A stretch of 30,695 bases of DNA, from positions 1-30,695 of the forward strand of contig CAZELU010000024.1 in NCBI GenBank assembly GCA_964513215.1. The letters run 5' to 3'. Each line of letters opens with the position of its first letter. The first letter of the stretch is position 1. The notes under the pieces were generated by a model. That model was given only the letters and a program-made list of their open reading frames with translations, was not told where the DNA came from and did not search any database. Of the stretch, positions 16,224 through 24,386 are shown piece by piece. A program made the translations under genes and the position numbers. The stretch is from Casp-actino8 sp964513215 (GTDB taxonomy: Bacteria; Actinomycetota; Acidimicrobiia; Acidimicrobiales; Ilumatobacteraceae).

Positions 16224-17789
16224 TCAGTTGACCCGTCGCTCGCGACCGGCCCAATAGGGCTCGCGCAGGTCCTTCTTCAGGATCTTGCCGCTGGGGTTGC
16301 GCGGGAGCATGTCGATCCAGGTGACGCTGGTGGGGCACTTGAACTTGGCCAGGCGCTCACGCGCGAAGTCGATGATCTCCTGCTCGGCCACCTCGACGCC
16401 GGGCTTGCGCACGACGATCGCCTTCGGGGTCTCACCCCACTTGTCGTCGGGCACGCCGATCACGGCCACGTCGGCGATGGCCGGATGCGACATGAGCACG
16501 TTCTCGACTTCGGCCGGGTACACGTTCTCGCCACCCGACACGATCATGTCCTTCACGCGGTCGTGGATGTAGAGGTAGCCGTCGGCGTCGAGATAACCCG
16601 CGTCGCCCGAACGGAACCAGCCGTCCTTGGTGATCGACTTGGCCGTCTCCTCGGGCATGTTCCAGTAGCCGAGCATCACTTGTGGTGAACGAATCCAGAT
16701 CTCGCCCACCGCACCTTGCGGACAGTCGGTCATGGTGTCGGTGTCGACGATCCGCACTTCAACACCCGGACCGGGAAGGCCACAACTGCGCAGGCGATGC
16801 TTGTTGGGGCCGTTCGGATCGTGATCGGCCGGAGGCAGATTCACCACCGCGCCGGTCGTTTCGGTGAGACCGTACGCCTGCCAGAACTTGCACTTGAAGA
16901 CGCGCACGCAGTTGCGCAGAACCTCTTCTGAAATCGGTGCCGCGCCGTAGACGATCACCTGCAGACTCGAGAAGTCGGCTTCTTCGGCCCCCGGAACCAT
17001 GAGCATGAACTGCAGGGCGGCCGGAACGAGGAAACCGTGAGTGATGCGCTTCTCTCCGATGAGGCGCACCACCGCGGCCGGATCGAGTTCGCGCACGATC
17101 ACACTCGCGCAGCCTTCGTACATTCCCGCGGTGGCCCACCCGCCGCCACCCACGTGGAAGAGCGGCATGGCCACCATGTTCACCGAGTCTTCGGAGAGTT
17201 CCCAGATGTCCTTGGCCACGGGCAACAAGGCGAAGAAGTTGTTGTTGGAGAGCATGACGCCCTTCGGACGTCCGGTGGTTCCGCTCGAATAGAGCTGGAA
17301 GGCGACGTCCTCGGCCGTTGCCTCGACGCCCGGGTCGCCCGCGGGCTGTTTCGACAACCAGGTCTCGAAGTCGTCGTACTTCGCGTGTCCACCGATCACG
17401 AAGATCTTGGTGACGGTGCGCAACGACGACGCGATGGCGTCGAGGATCGGCACGAAGTCGGGACCGACCACGAGCACCTTGGCCTGCGCGTCGTTGACGA
17501 TGTACTCGACCTCCGGTGCGGCCAGACGCCAATTGACGTCGACGCTCACGGCGTTGAGAAGAGCGGCCCCGAAGAACACGTCGAAGTGAGCGATGCCGTT
17601 CTTGTCGAGAAACGCCACACGATCTTGCGCAGCCACTCCGAGCGCGGCGAGTCCGTTGGCCACGCGCTGAGCACGCTCGTACAACTGCCCCCAAGTGAGT
17701 GTGCGCTCGCCTTCGATGAGAGAAACGCGGTCGGCACGTTCGGTGCCGTGGACACGAACGATTCCGGCGGTGGTCGTGATCGCAGTCAT
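16224..17789 (-). CDS. Acyl-CoA synthetase (FadD-like, ANL superfamily)
   Basis: This 521-aa adenylate-forming enzyme has the P-loop YSSGTTGRPKGV (167-178), YGLTET (306-311), the GWFRSGDAGYLDADGYLYIHDR hinge block (390-411) and PSGKILKK with catalytic Lys502. It activates a carboxylic acid via acyl-AMP to acyl-CoA. The PLFHVGG motif and length fit medium/long-chain fatty acid CoA ligases, but chain specificity cannot be read. The ATG at 17789 was chosen because TACGAT lies 6 nt upstream and the homology begins there. The longer open frame runs antisense into the HAD gene. It is divergent from the HAD hydrolase with 34 bp between starts. Confidence 0.9.
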   Translation of the reverse strand: MTAITTTAGIVRVHGTERADRVSLIEGERTLTWGQLYERAQRVANGLAALGVAAQDRVAFLDKNGIAHFDVFFGAALLNAVSVDVNWRLAAPEVEYIVNDAQAKVLVVGPDFVPILDAIASSLRTVTKIFVIGGHAKYDDFETWLSKQPAGDPGVEATAEDVAFQLYSSGTTGRPKGVMLSNNNFFALLPVAKDIWELSEDSVNMVAMPLFHVGGGGWATAGMYEGCASVIVRELDPAAVVRLIGEKRITHGFLVPAALQFMLMVPGAEEADFSSLQVIVYGAAPISEEVLRNCVRVFKCKFWQAYGLTETTGAVVNLPPADHDPNGPNKHRLRSCGLPGPGVEVRIVDTDTMTDCPQGAVGEIWIRSPQVMLGYWNMPEETAKSITKDGWFRSGDAGYLDADGYLYIHDRVKDMIVSGGENVYPAEVENVLMSHPAIADVAVIGVPDDKWGETPKAIVVRKPGVEVAEQEIIDFARERLAKFKCPTSVTWIDMLPRNPSGKILKKDLREPYWAGRERRVN

Positions 17790-17795
17790 GGCCGA

Positions 17796-17801
17796 ATCGT
17801 A
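17796..17801 (-). promoter_or_regulatory. -10 hexamer TACGAT of the acyl-CoA synthetase, leaderless
   Basis: On the minus strand TACGAT is followed by 6 nt and the ATG at 17789. It shares the 34-bp intergenic space with the plus-strand TAGGCT at 17811-17816. Confidence 0.55.
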
Positions 17802-17810
17802 GGGGTCACC

Positions 17811-17816
17811 TAGGCT
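17811..17816 (+). promoter_or_regulatory. -10 hexamer TAGGCT of the HAD hydrolase, leaderless
   Basis: TAGGCT lies 7 nt before the ATG at 17824. Its -35 region falls inside the divergent synthetase promoter and coding start. Confidence 0.5.
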
Positions 17817-17823
17817 CGTCGTC

Positions 17824-18510
17824 ATGGCGGGACGGGCATTCGATGCAGTGATGTTCGACCTCGACGACACGCTCATCGACTGGTGGGGATCGCTCACCCG
17901 TTGCCTCGAGTCGTTCGCCGACGACGATGACGTCGCGGCCGCCCACGCGTACATCCGCCAGAACTTCTGGGAGTCGCATCCCGATCACGACTTCGTGTGG
18001 CACCGCAACACGTGGCAGCTCTGGGAAGCCCGTCAGCGGTTGTGGCACGACGTGTTCGCCCATCGGCACGAGAACGACCGACGCATCATGCTCGACCGAT
18101 TCGAAGAGAATCTGTGGGTCGGCTTCTTCCCCGACGTGGTGCCGATGCTCGATCACCTCGTGCACGAGATTCGCCTCGCCGTGCTCACCAACAACGAATA
18201 CGTCGAGCGCGAGATCAAGCGACTGCGCCTGCACGACTGGTTCGAGTTCGCGCTGTTCCCGGGGGCACCCCTCAAGCCCGACCCGGCCGCATTTCTGGCC
18301 GGCTGCGAACGACTCGGACTCGAGCCGTCACGTGTCGCCTACGTCGGCGATTCGGTTCGGGCCGATGTGCTCGGTGCGGCCGCCGCCGGCCTCACCCCGA
18401 TCTGGATCGATCGCTGGAACGATCCGTGGCCCGATCGGCCGACTCACGTGCAACGCATCACCTCGTTCGACGAATTGCCCGAGGTGCTCGGAGTGAACGC
18501 GCCGACGTGA
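17824..18510 (+). CDS. HAD-superfamily hydrolase
   Basis: The 228-aa protein shows all four HAD motifs: DLDDT with nucleophile Asp12 and Asp14, Thr122 in VLTNN, Lys151 in LKPDP, and GDSVRAD (Asp176, Asp181). An alpha-helical type C1 cap lies at about 20-100, with many Trp and His residues. It most resembles YjjG/phosphoglycolate phosphatase-like hydrolases of small phosphorylated metabolites. The true substrate is unknown. The ATG is supported by TAGGCT at 7-nt spacing. The stop lies 3 bp from the stop of the convergent acyl-CoA dehydrogenase gene. Confidence 0.88.
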   Translation: MAGRAFDAVMFDLDDTLIDWWGSLTRCLESFADDDDVAAAHAYIRQNFWESHPDHDFVWHRNTWQLWEARQRLWHDVFAHRHENDRRIMLDRFEENLWVGFFPDVVPMLDHLVHEIRLAVLTNNEYVEREIKRLRLHDWFEFALFPGAPLKPDPAAFLAGCERLGLEPSRVAYVGDSVRADVLGAAAAGLTPIWIDRWNDPWPDRPTHVQRITSFDELPEVLGVNAPT

Positions 18511-18513
18511 CGC

Positions 18514-19731
18514 TCAGCCGCGGACGCGTTGCGTCTCGGCCCACGACATTCCCTGCAACACGTCGACATCGTGCGGCAGACCCAGAACGCGCTCGGCCAC
18601 GATGTTGCGCTGCACTTCGCCGGTGCCTCCTCCGATCGTGAGCGCCCGGGCGAACATGTAACCGTCGAACCAACCAGGGTGATCGAGCGACCGCAAGCCC
18701 ACGCCGCCGCCCCCACCCAAGCCGTTGTGCTGACCGCGCTGCGAACCGTCGAGGGTCTGCTGCAACATGCCGTGCGCACCGAGGATGTCTCGCGCCACTT
18801 CCATCACGTGTTGTCCGTGTTCGTCGGCGAGAACCTTGCGGATACTCGCTTCCGGTCCGGGTTGTTCACCGCGCAATCGAGCCGAGAGTGTCCGCAAGCG
18901 AATGAGATCGAGCACGGTGTGCTCGATGTAGATCTCCGCGAGGCGCTGACGCATATTGGGGTCGGACACCGGGCCGCGTTCGCGCACCGCGTCGAGCATC
19001 TCGAGTGCCGTGGGACCGCTCCCCCACAGCACACCGCCGGTGGACAGCGACACGCGCTCGTTGCCGAGCGTGACCTTGGCCAACCGCCAGCCGTCTCCCT
19101 CGGCACCCACCAAGTTGGCGGCGGGTAGACGTACATCGGTGAAGAACACCTCGTTGAAGGTCTGCGCACCCGTCATCTCGCGAATGGGACGAATCTCGAT
19201 ACCGGGCGTGTCCATCGGGCAGATGAAGTACGAGACGCCTTTGTGCTTGGGCGACTCGGGATCGGTGCGCGCGATGAGGATGCCGTACTTGGCGTGCTGG
19301 GCTCCACTCGTCCAGATCTTCTGACCGTTCACCACGTACTCGTCGCCATCGCGCACCGCGCGCGTACCGAGATTGGCGAGATCGCTACCGCTGCCCGGCT
19401 CGCTGAACAACTGGCACCAGAATTCTTCGCCCGACAACAGCGGCAACAGGTACCGCTTCTTCTGTTCGTCGGTTCCGGCGTACACGATCGTGGGCCCGGC
19501 CCAGCCGATGCCGATCGGATTGGCCGGCCGACGAACTCCGGCTTTCGACAACTCGTCGTCGATCACGATCTGGTGAATCGGATCGGCCCCCAGGCCGTAC
19601 GGAGCCGGCCAGTGCGGTGCGACGTAACCGGCTTCGGCGAGCTGGCGACCCGTGGGTTGCGGATGAGCCGCGAGCCAATCGCGTACCGCTTGTCGTCGTG
19701 GATCGTCGGCGCCGGGAACTTCGAATTCCAT
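18514..19731 (-). CDS. Acyl-CoA dehydrogenase (FadE-like)
   Basis: This 405-aa flavoenzyme has the FAD/substrate motif CQLFSEPGSGSDLANL, then NGQKIWTSGAQHA, FNEVFFTDVRLPAANLVG and the C-terminal GGGTGEVQRNIVAERVLGLP. It introduces a trans-2 double bond into an acyl-CoA and passes electrons to ETF. It has an unusual glycine-rich loop, LGGGGGVGLRSLDHPGWFDG, near the end of the helical domain, where many homologues are shorter. The ATG at 19731 is 9 nt from TAGCGT, so the leader would be only 2-3 nt. It is divergent from the second acyl-CoA synthetase (32 bp between starts), which suggests a shared substrate. A second dehydrogenase is at 22329. Confidence 0.9.
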   Translation of the reverse strand: MEFEVPGADDPRRQAVRDWLAAHPQPTGRQLAEAGYVAPHWPAPYGLGADPIHQIVIDDELSKAGVRRPANPIGIGWAGPTIVYAGTDEQKKRYLLPLLSGEEFWCQLFSEPGSGSDLANLGTRAVRDGDEYVVNGQKIWTSGAQHAKYGILIARTDPESPKHKGVSYFICPMDTPGIEIRPIREMTGAQTFNEVFFTDVRLPAANLVGAEGDGWRLAKVTLGNERVSLSTGGVLWGSGPTALEMLDAVRERGPVSDPNMRQRLAEIYIEHTVLDLIRLRTLSARLRGEQPGPEASIRKVLADEHGQHVMEVARDILGAHGMLQQTLDGSQRGQHNGLGGGGGVGLRSLDHPGWFDGYMFARALTIGGGTGEVQRNIVAERVLGLPHDVDVLQGMSWAETQRVRG

Positions 19732-19740
19732 CGACAGAAC

Positions 19741-19746
19741 ACGCTA
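19741..19746 (-). promoter_or_regulatory. -10 hexamer TAGCGT of the acyl-CoA dehydrogenase
   Basis: TAGCGT on the minus strand lies 9 nt before the ATG at 19731 and predicts a near-leaderless transcript. It lies 4 bp from the divergent TACGCT at 19751-19756. Confidence 0.45.
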
Positions 19747-19750
19747 GGCG

Positions 19751-19756
19751 TACGCT
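19751..19756 (+). promoter_or_regulatory. -10 hexamer TACGCT of the second acyl-CoA synthetase, leaderless
   Basis: TACGCT lies 7 nt before the ATG at 19764 and overlaps the 8-bp palindrome GCGTACGC (19748-19755), which could also be an operator core. Confidence 0.5.
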
Positions 19757-19763
19757 CGTTCGA

Positions 19764-21371
19764 ATGACGAGCGCCGAGTGGAACTTCGCCGACATCTGGG
19801 AATTCGTGGCCCAGAAATTGCCCGATGCGCCGGCTCAGGAGTTCGAGGACACGCTCCACACGTGGCGTGACTTCGACCGACGCGCGTCCGGTGTCGCGGC
19901 AACCTTGCTGGCCGCTGGCGTGAAGCGTCAGGACAAGATCGCGCAGTACTTGTACAACTGCCCGCAGTACCTCGAGAGCATCTTCGCGGCCTTCAAGATC
20001 GGTTTGGCGCCGGTCAACACCAACTATCGCTACACGGCCGACGAACTCGTCTACATCTGGGACAACGCCGACGTGGTGGCCGTGGTCTTCCACGGCTGCT
20101 TCAGCGAACTGGTCGACTCGGTTCGATCGCGCGTACCTCGGGTCACCACGTGGTTGTGGGTCGACGACGGCACCGGGCCGTGTCCGTCGTGGGCGGTCGA
20201 CTACGAGACGGCCGCTGCCGACACTCGTTCGTCGACTGCACCATGGTCGCGTGCGGGTGACGATCTACTTCTTCTGTACACCGGCGGAACGACCGGATTC
20301 CCCAAGGGTGTGATGTGGCGCCAGGAGGATCTGTTCCTCGCACTCGACAGTTCGAACAAGAACCGTCTGCCCGAACGGCCCGACTGGGAGGCCCTGGCCC
20401 AACGCTTGGGCAAGCCCGGTCCGCGCAATCTGCCGGCCGCACCGCTCATGCACGGCACCGGTCTCTTCAACGCGATGAGCAACTTGATGATCGGCGGCAG
20501 CGTGATCACCATGCCGTCGCGACGCTTCGAAGCCGAGCTTCTTCTCGACACGATCGAAGAGAAGCGCATCAATTCGATGTCGATCGTCGGCGACGCGTTC
20601 GCCAAACCCATCCTGCGCGCCCTCGAGGCCGACATCGGCAAGTGGGACATCTCGAGTCTGCGCGTGATCATCTCGAGTGGCGTGATGTTCTCGGCCGAGA
20701 CCAAAGCCGGTCTTCTCCGTTACAACTCGCGACTCATCATGGTCGATTCGCTCGGTTCCTCCGAGGCCATCGGCATGGCCACCAGCACCACCACCGCCGA
20801 TGGTGCGGCCGACACCGCCAAGTTCGCGCTCGGGCCCAACACCAAGGTGCTCACCGAGGACGGACGTGAAGTCGTACCGGGATCGGGTGAACTCGGACGC
20901 GTCGCGCTCCGCGGCCACACACCCATCGGTTACTACAAGGACGAAGCGAAGTCGGCCGCCACGTTCCAGGTCATCGGCGGAACTCGCTGGTCGATCCCGG
21001 GCGACTGGGCATCGGTCGAAGCCGATGGCACGGTTCGTCTGCTCGGTCGTGGCAGCCAGTGCATCAACACCGGCGGCGAGAAGGTGTACCCCGAAGAAGT
21101 CGAAGAAGTTCTCAAGTTGCACCCGTCCGTTGCCGACGCCGCCGTGGTCGGTGTCCCCGACGAGCGATTCGGCCAGGCCATCACCGCACTCGTCGAAGCA
21201 CTGCCGGGACGAACGGTCGACGAAGCCGAGTTGATCGCCCACGTGAAGTCGCACCTGGCCAGTTACAAGGCCCCCAAACGCGTTCTGCCCATCGAGTCGG
21301 TGGGTCGCGCCGGTAACGGCAAACTCGATTACAAGTCGCTGACTGCTCATGCCCGCCAGGTGCTGGGCTAG
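19764..21371 (+). CDS. Acyl-CoA synthetase, FadD19-like (steroid/fatty acid side chain)
   Basis: This 535-aa ANL enzyme has LLYTGGTTGFPKGVMWR (170-186), DSLGSSEAIG (328-337) in place of the usual YGxTE, GDWASVEADGTVRLLGRG (413-430), NTGGEKVYPEEVEE and the catalytic Lys520 in RAGNGKLDYK. The GFPKGVMWR block and the GSSE motif are characteristic of the FadD19-like branch, which in mycobacteria activates steroid side chains. Substrate use here is inferred by similarity only. The ATG is supported by TACGCT 7 nt upstream. The SDR follows after 53 bp and a dehydrogenase after that, so this begins a + strand acyl-CoA catabolic run. Confidence 0.9.
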   Translation: MTSAEWNFADIWEFVAQKLPDAPAQEFEDTLHTWRDFDRRASGVAATLLAAGVKRQDKIAQYLYNCPQYLESIFAAFKIGLAPVNTNYRYTADELVYIWDNADVVAVVFHGCFSELVDSVRSRVPRVTTWLWVDDGTGPCPSWAVDYETAAADTRSSTAPWSRAGDDLLLLYTGGTTGFPKGVMWRQEDLFLALDSSNKNRLPERPDWEALAQRLGKPGPRNLPAAPLMHGTGLFNAMSNLMIGGSVITMPSRRFEAELLLDTIEEKRINSMSIVGDAFAKPILRALEADIGKWDISSLRVIISSGVMFSAETKAGLLRYNSRLIMVDSLGSSEAIGMATSTTTADGAADTAKFALGPNTKVLTEDGREVVPGSGELGRVALRGHTPIGYYKDEAKSAATFQVIGGTRWSIPGDWASVEADGTVRLLGRGSQCINTGGEKVYPEEVEEVLKLHPSVADAAVVGVPDERFGQAITALVEALPGRTVDEAELIAHVKSHLASYKAPKRVLPIESVGRAGNGKLDYKSLTAHARQVLG

Positions 21372-21424
21372 TTTCAGCGCTCGTTCTCGATCCCCCATCC
21401 CCACGTCAGTCAGGAAGTACTCAC

Positions 21425-22318
21425 ATGTCTCAGCTCGGTTACGACGGCAAAGTAGCGATCATCACCGGAGCCGGTGGCGGCCTCGGCCGTCAGCACGCTC
21501 TTCTCATGGCCAGCCGCGGCGCGTTGATCGTCGTCAACGACCTCGGCGGTTCGGTCGACGGCACTGGCGCGAGCACGACAGCCGCGCAAAAGGTGGTCGA
21601 CGAGATCAAGGCACTCGGTGGCGAGGCCGTGGCCGATACGAATTCGGTGGCCACTCCCGAAGGTGGCGAGGCCATCGTTCAAACGGCCATCGACACGTTC
21701 GGTCGCGTCGACATCGTGGTGAACAATGCCGGCATCCTGCGCGACAAGGCGTTCCACAACATGGAGCCCGATCTGCTCAACCCGGTTCTCGACGTGCACT
21801 TGAAGGGCGCGTTCTACGTGACCAAGCCGGCGTTCGTGAAGATGCGCGAGCAGGGCTACGGCCGCATCATCTCCACCTCGTCCGCCGCCGGTGTGTTCGG
21901 AAACTTCGGCCAGACCAACTACGGCGCGGCCAAGATGGGCTTGGTGGGCTTCACCCGCGTGCTCGCCGTCGAAGGTGCACGCAACAACATCAAGGCCAAC
22001 GCCATCGCACCGCTCGCTCTCACGCGCATGACCGAGAACATCATGGGCGGGTTGGCCGACAAACTCGATCCGGGTCTGGTGTCGCCGCTGGTGGCGTTCC
22101 TCGCCCACGAGGACTGCCCGGTGTCGGGCCAGACGTTCTCGGTGGGTGGCGGTCGTGTGGCCCACGTGTTCATCGGCGAGACCCAGGGTTACTTCAACTC
22201 GAACCTCACTCTCGAGGACGTACAGGCCAACTGGGGAACCATCACCGATCAGAAGGGCTACGCGGTTCCCAACAATCTCGGCGAGGAAACGGCCATGTTC
22301 CTCCCCTTCTTCAAGTAG
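21425..22318 (+). CDS. SDR-family (3R)-hydroxyacyl-CoA dehydrogenase (MFE-2 type)
   Basis: This 297-aa SDR has TGAGGGLG (14-21), NNAG (100-103), a catalytic Ser at about 153 and YGAAK (Tyr166, Lys170). The shared VVNDLGGSVDGTG stretch and C-terminal extension make it a clear paralogue of the protein at 2044-2961. Its expected role is oxidation of a (3R)-hydroxyacyl-CoA. Unlike the first copy it has no adjacent MaoC hydratase. AGGA sits about 10 nt before the ATG. It lies between an acyl-CoA synthetase and an acyl-CoA dehydrogenase in one orientation, which supports a common pathway. Confidence 0.88.
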   Translation: MSQLGYDGKVAIITGAGGGLGRQHALLMASRGALIVVNDLGGSVDGTGASTTAAQKVVDEIKALGGEAVADTNSVATPEGGEAIVQTAIDTFGRVDIVVNNAGILRDKAFHNMEPDLLNPVLDVHLKGAFYVTKPAFVKMREQGYGRIISTSSAAGVFGNFGQTNYGAAKMGLVGFTRVLAVEGARNNIKANAIAPLALTRMTENIMGGLADKLDPGLVSPLVAFLAHEDCPVSGQTFSVGGGRVAHVFIGETQGYFNSNLTLEDVQANWGTITDQKGYAVPNNLGEETAMFLPFFK

Positions 22319-22328
22319 ACAACGCTCC

Positions 22329-23438
22329 ATGATCAGCGTCGAAGAGTTCGGGCAGCAGGCGGCCGAATGGCTCGCCGCCAACAAACACCTGGCGCCCCGC
22401 GACTACGGCGCGATCTGTCCGCCCGATCTCGTCGACCAAGGACTGGCCTGGCAGAAGCATCTCTACGCCTCGGGCAAGGCCGGCATTCACTGGCCGGTCG
22501 AAGTGGGTGGACAAGGTCTCACTCCGGCGCACCAGGCGCAGTGGCTTCTCGAATGTGCGCTCGCGGGTGTGCCCGGAGTGTTCAACATGGTCGGTTTGGT
22601 ACTGGCTGGTGGGGCCATCCAGAAGTTCGGTTCCGACGAACAAAAGACGCATCACCTGAACGCGACCTTGCGCGGTGAGCACGTGTGGTGCCAGTTGTTC
22701 AGCGAACCGGGAGCCGGCAGCGATCTCGGTTCACTCAGCACCAAGGCCGAGCGCGACGGTGACCGCTACATCGTGAACGGACAGAAGGTGTGGTGCTCGG
22801 GTGGCCGCTACAGCAATTGGGGCATCCTCATGGCGCGCACCAATCCTGAGGCGCCCAAGCACGACGGCATCTCGTTCTTCCTCCTCGACATGAGCCTGCC
22901 CGGTATCGACATTCGTCCGCTCAAGCAGATGACCGGCGAAGCCGAATTCGACGAGGTGTTCTTCACCGACGTTCAGGTGCCAGCCGATGCCCTCATCGGC
23001 CCCTTGCACGGCGGCTGGGGAGTCGGCATGGCGGTGCTCACGTCCGAGCGTGGTCACATCGGCACGAGCATCATCTCGCTCGAGCGCCGACTCGACTCGA
23101 TCGCACGCCTCGCCGAGGGACGCGACCTGTCGCCCCTCGAGCGTCAAGAACTGGCTGGCTTGCTCTCGAAGGGGATGGCCTACAAGGCGATGGCACAGCG
23201 CCAGGGTCCGGTGGCGTCCACCGCAGCCTCGCTCATGAAACTCGGTATCACGGAGATGATGTTCGACGTGGCGATGTTGCGTGCCGACTTCTCCGGTGCG
23301 GCCGCCACACTCGATGGTCCCGATGCATTCGGACTCTTGGCCGCACCCGGCGGTCGTATCGCTGGTGGCACCAGTCAGGTTCAGCGCAACATCATCGGTG
23401 AGCGTTTGCTGGGCTTGCCGCGCGAACCCAAGGGCTGA
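22329..23438 (+). CDS. Acyl-CoA dehydrogenase (FadE-like)
   Basis: The 369-aa protein has CQLFSEPGAGSDLGSL, NGQKVWCSGGRYSNWG, FDEVFFTDVQVPADALIG and the C-terminal GGTSQVQRNIIGERLLGLP. It is shorter than the partner at 18514-19731, mainly through a shorter helical region. It should dehydrogenate an acyl-CoA with FAD. In mycobacterial steroid catabolism two different dehydrogenases often form alpha2beta2 heteromers in which only one subunit holds the catalytic base. Whether this applies here cannot be decided by eye. The gene starts 10 bp after the SDR stop and has no own promoter, so it is probably co-transcribed. Confidence 0.9.
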   Translation: MISVEEFGQQAAEWLAANKHLAPRDYGAICPPDLVDQGLAWQKHLYASGKAGIHWPVEVGGQGLTPAHQAQWLLECALAGVPGVFNMVGLVLAGGAIQKFGSDEQKTHHLNATLRGEHVWCQLFSEPGAGSDLGSLSTKAERDGDRYIVNGQKVWCSGGRYSNWGILMARTNPEAPKHDGISFFLLDMSLPGIDIRPLKQMTGEAEFDEVFFTDVQVPADALIGPLHGGWGVGMAVLTSERGHIGTSIISLERRLDSIARLAEGRDLSPLERQELAGLLSKGMAYKAMAQRQGPVASTAASLMKLGITEMMFDVAMLRADFSGAAATLDGPDAFGLLAAPGGRIAGGTSQVQRNIIGERLLGLPREPKG

Positions 23439-23499
23439 CGTCACACCAGGTGAGGGTCGCCATCGCGGCGTTCCCCGCAGAACTCGACGAAGTCGGCCG

Positions 23500-23505
23500 T
23501 ACACT
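23500..23505 (+). promoter_or_regulatory. -10 hexamer TACACT upstream of an alpha/beta hydrolase
   Basis: TACACT lies about 35 nt before the GTG at 23541, implying a leader of about 29 nt. The remainder of the 102-bp gap (23439-23540) shows no other feature. Confidence 0.4.
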
Positions 23506-23540
23506 GTCGCCTTCGCAATCTTCCGAGTGAGACACCAACC

Positions 23541-24383
23541 GTGAAAGTCGCATCCACCAACGGCGTCAAGGTCGAACTGCACGATCTGGGCGGCATCGGG
23601 CCCAACATGCTCTTGTCGCATGCCAACGGCTTTCATGGCCTGTGCTGGACCCCGGTGGCGTCACATCTCACCCGTCGGTTCCACTGCTATTCGTTCGATC
23701 ATCGCGGCCACGGTGACACCGCGTTGCCCAAGGACTGGAAGGTCGCGTGGGCTGGTTACGGCGCCGATGCGCAAGCCGCCGCCAAGGCGGTGCACGAGAA
23801 GGGCGGCATCATCGGTGTGGGTCACTCGATGGGCGGCGCCACTCTCCTCCTGGCCGCGCTCAAGGATCCGTCACTCTTCCGTGGTCTGTTGTTGTACGAA
23901 CCGATCGTTCCGCCAGCCGACATGAAGATGCCGGCCAATCGGCCCAACAACCTGGCCGACGGTGCGGCACGCCGCAAGGCGTCGTTCAAGAGTTTCGACG
24001 ACGCCATCAAGAACTTCGGCTCGAAGATGCCGATGTCGTCGTTCGCACCCGAAGCCCTCGAGGCGTACGTGCACGGTGGCTTCCGCAAGGGCGACGACGG
24101 CCAGGTCCACCTCAAGTGCTCACCCGCACTCGAGGCCGAGAACTTCCGCAATCCCCACATTCCCAATCTCTGGAAGAAGTTGACCGACATCACCATTCCG
24201 GTGTGGGTGTTGAGCGGCCACCCCGAGCCGTTCCAGCCCTCGGGTTGGGCCGAAGCCGTGGCCGATCGTCTGCCCAAGGGCAACCACATCGAGTACAGCG
24301 ACCTCGATCATTTCGGTCCGTTCGTCGATCCGGCGCGTATCGCGCGCATCATCGACACCTTCGCCGACACTCTCGAGCCCTGA
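23541..24383 (+). CDS. Alpha/beta hydrolase
   Basis: This 280-aa protein has the oxyanion SHANGFHG (26-33), DHRGHGDT (53-60), the nucleophile elbow GHSMGG (Ser96) and a C-terminal DLDHFGPF with the catalytic His. The SHANGFHG segment, where HGxxG is usual, is a recognisable variant of the fold. It is cytosolic, and likely reactions are ester or thioester hydrolysis. The position after an acyl-CoA run suggests a lipid-derived substrate. The start codon is GTG with a weak ribosome binding site. The PAP2 gene follows 3 bp after the stop. Confidence 0.82.
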   Translation: MKVASTNGVKVELHDLGGIGPNMLLSHANGFHGLCWTPVASHLTRRFHCYSFDHRGHGDTALPKDWKVAWAGYGADAQAAAKAVHEKGGIIGVGHSMGGATLLLAALKDPSLFRGLLLYEPIVPPADMKMPANRPNNLADGAARRKASFKSFDDAIKNFGSKMPMSSFAPEALEAYVHGGFRKGDDGQVHLKCSPALEAENFRNPHIPNLWKKLTDITIPVWVLSGHPEPFQPSGWAEAVADRLPKGNHIEYSDLDHFGPFVDPARIARIIDTFADTLEP

Positions 24384-24386
24384 TCG

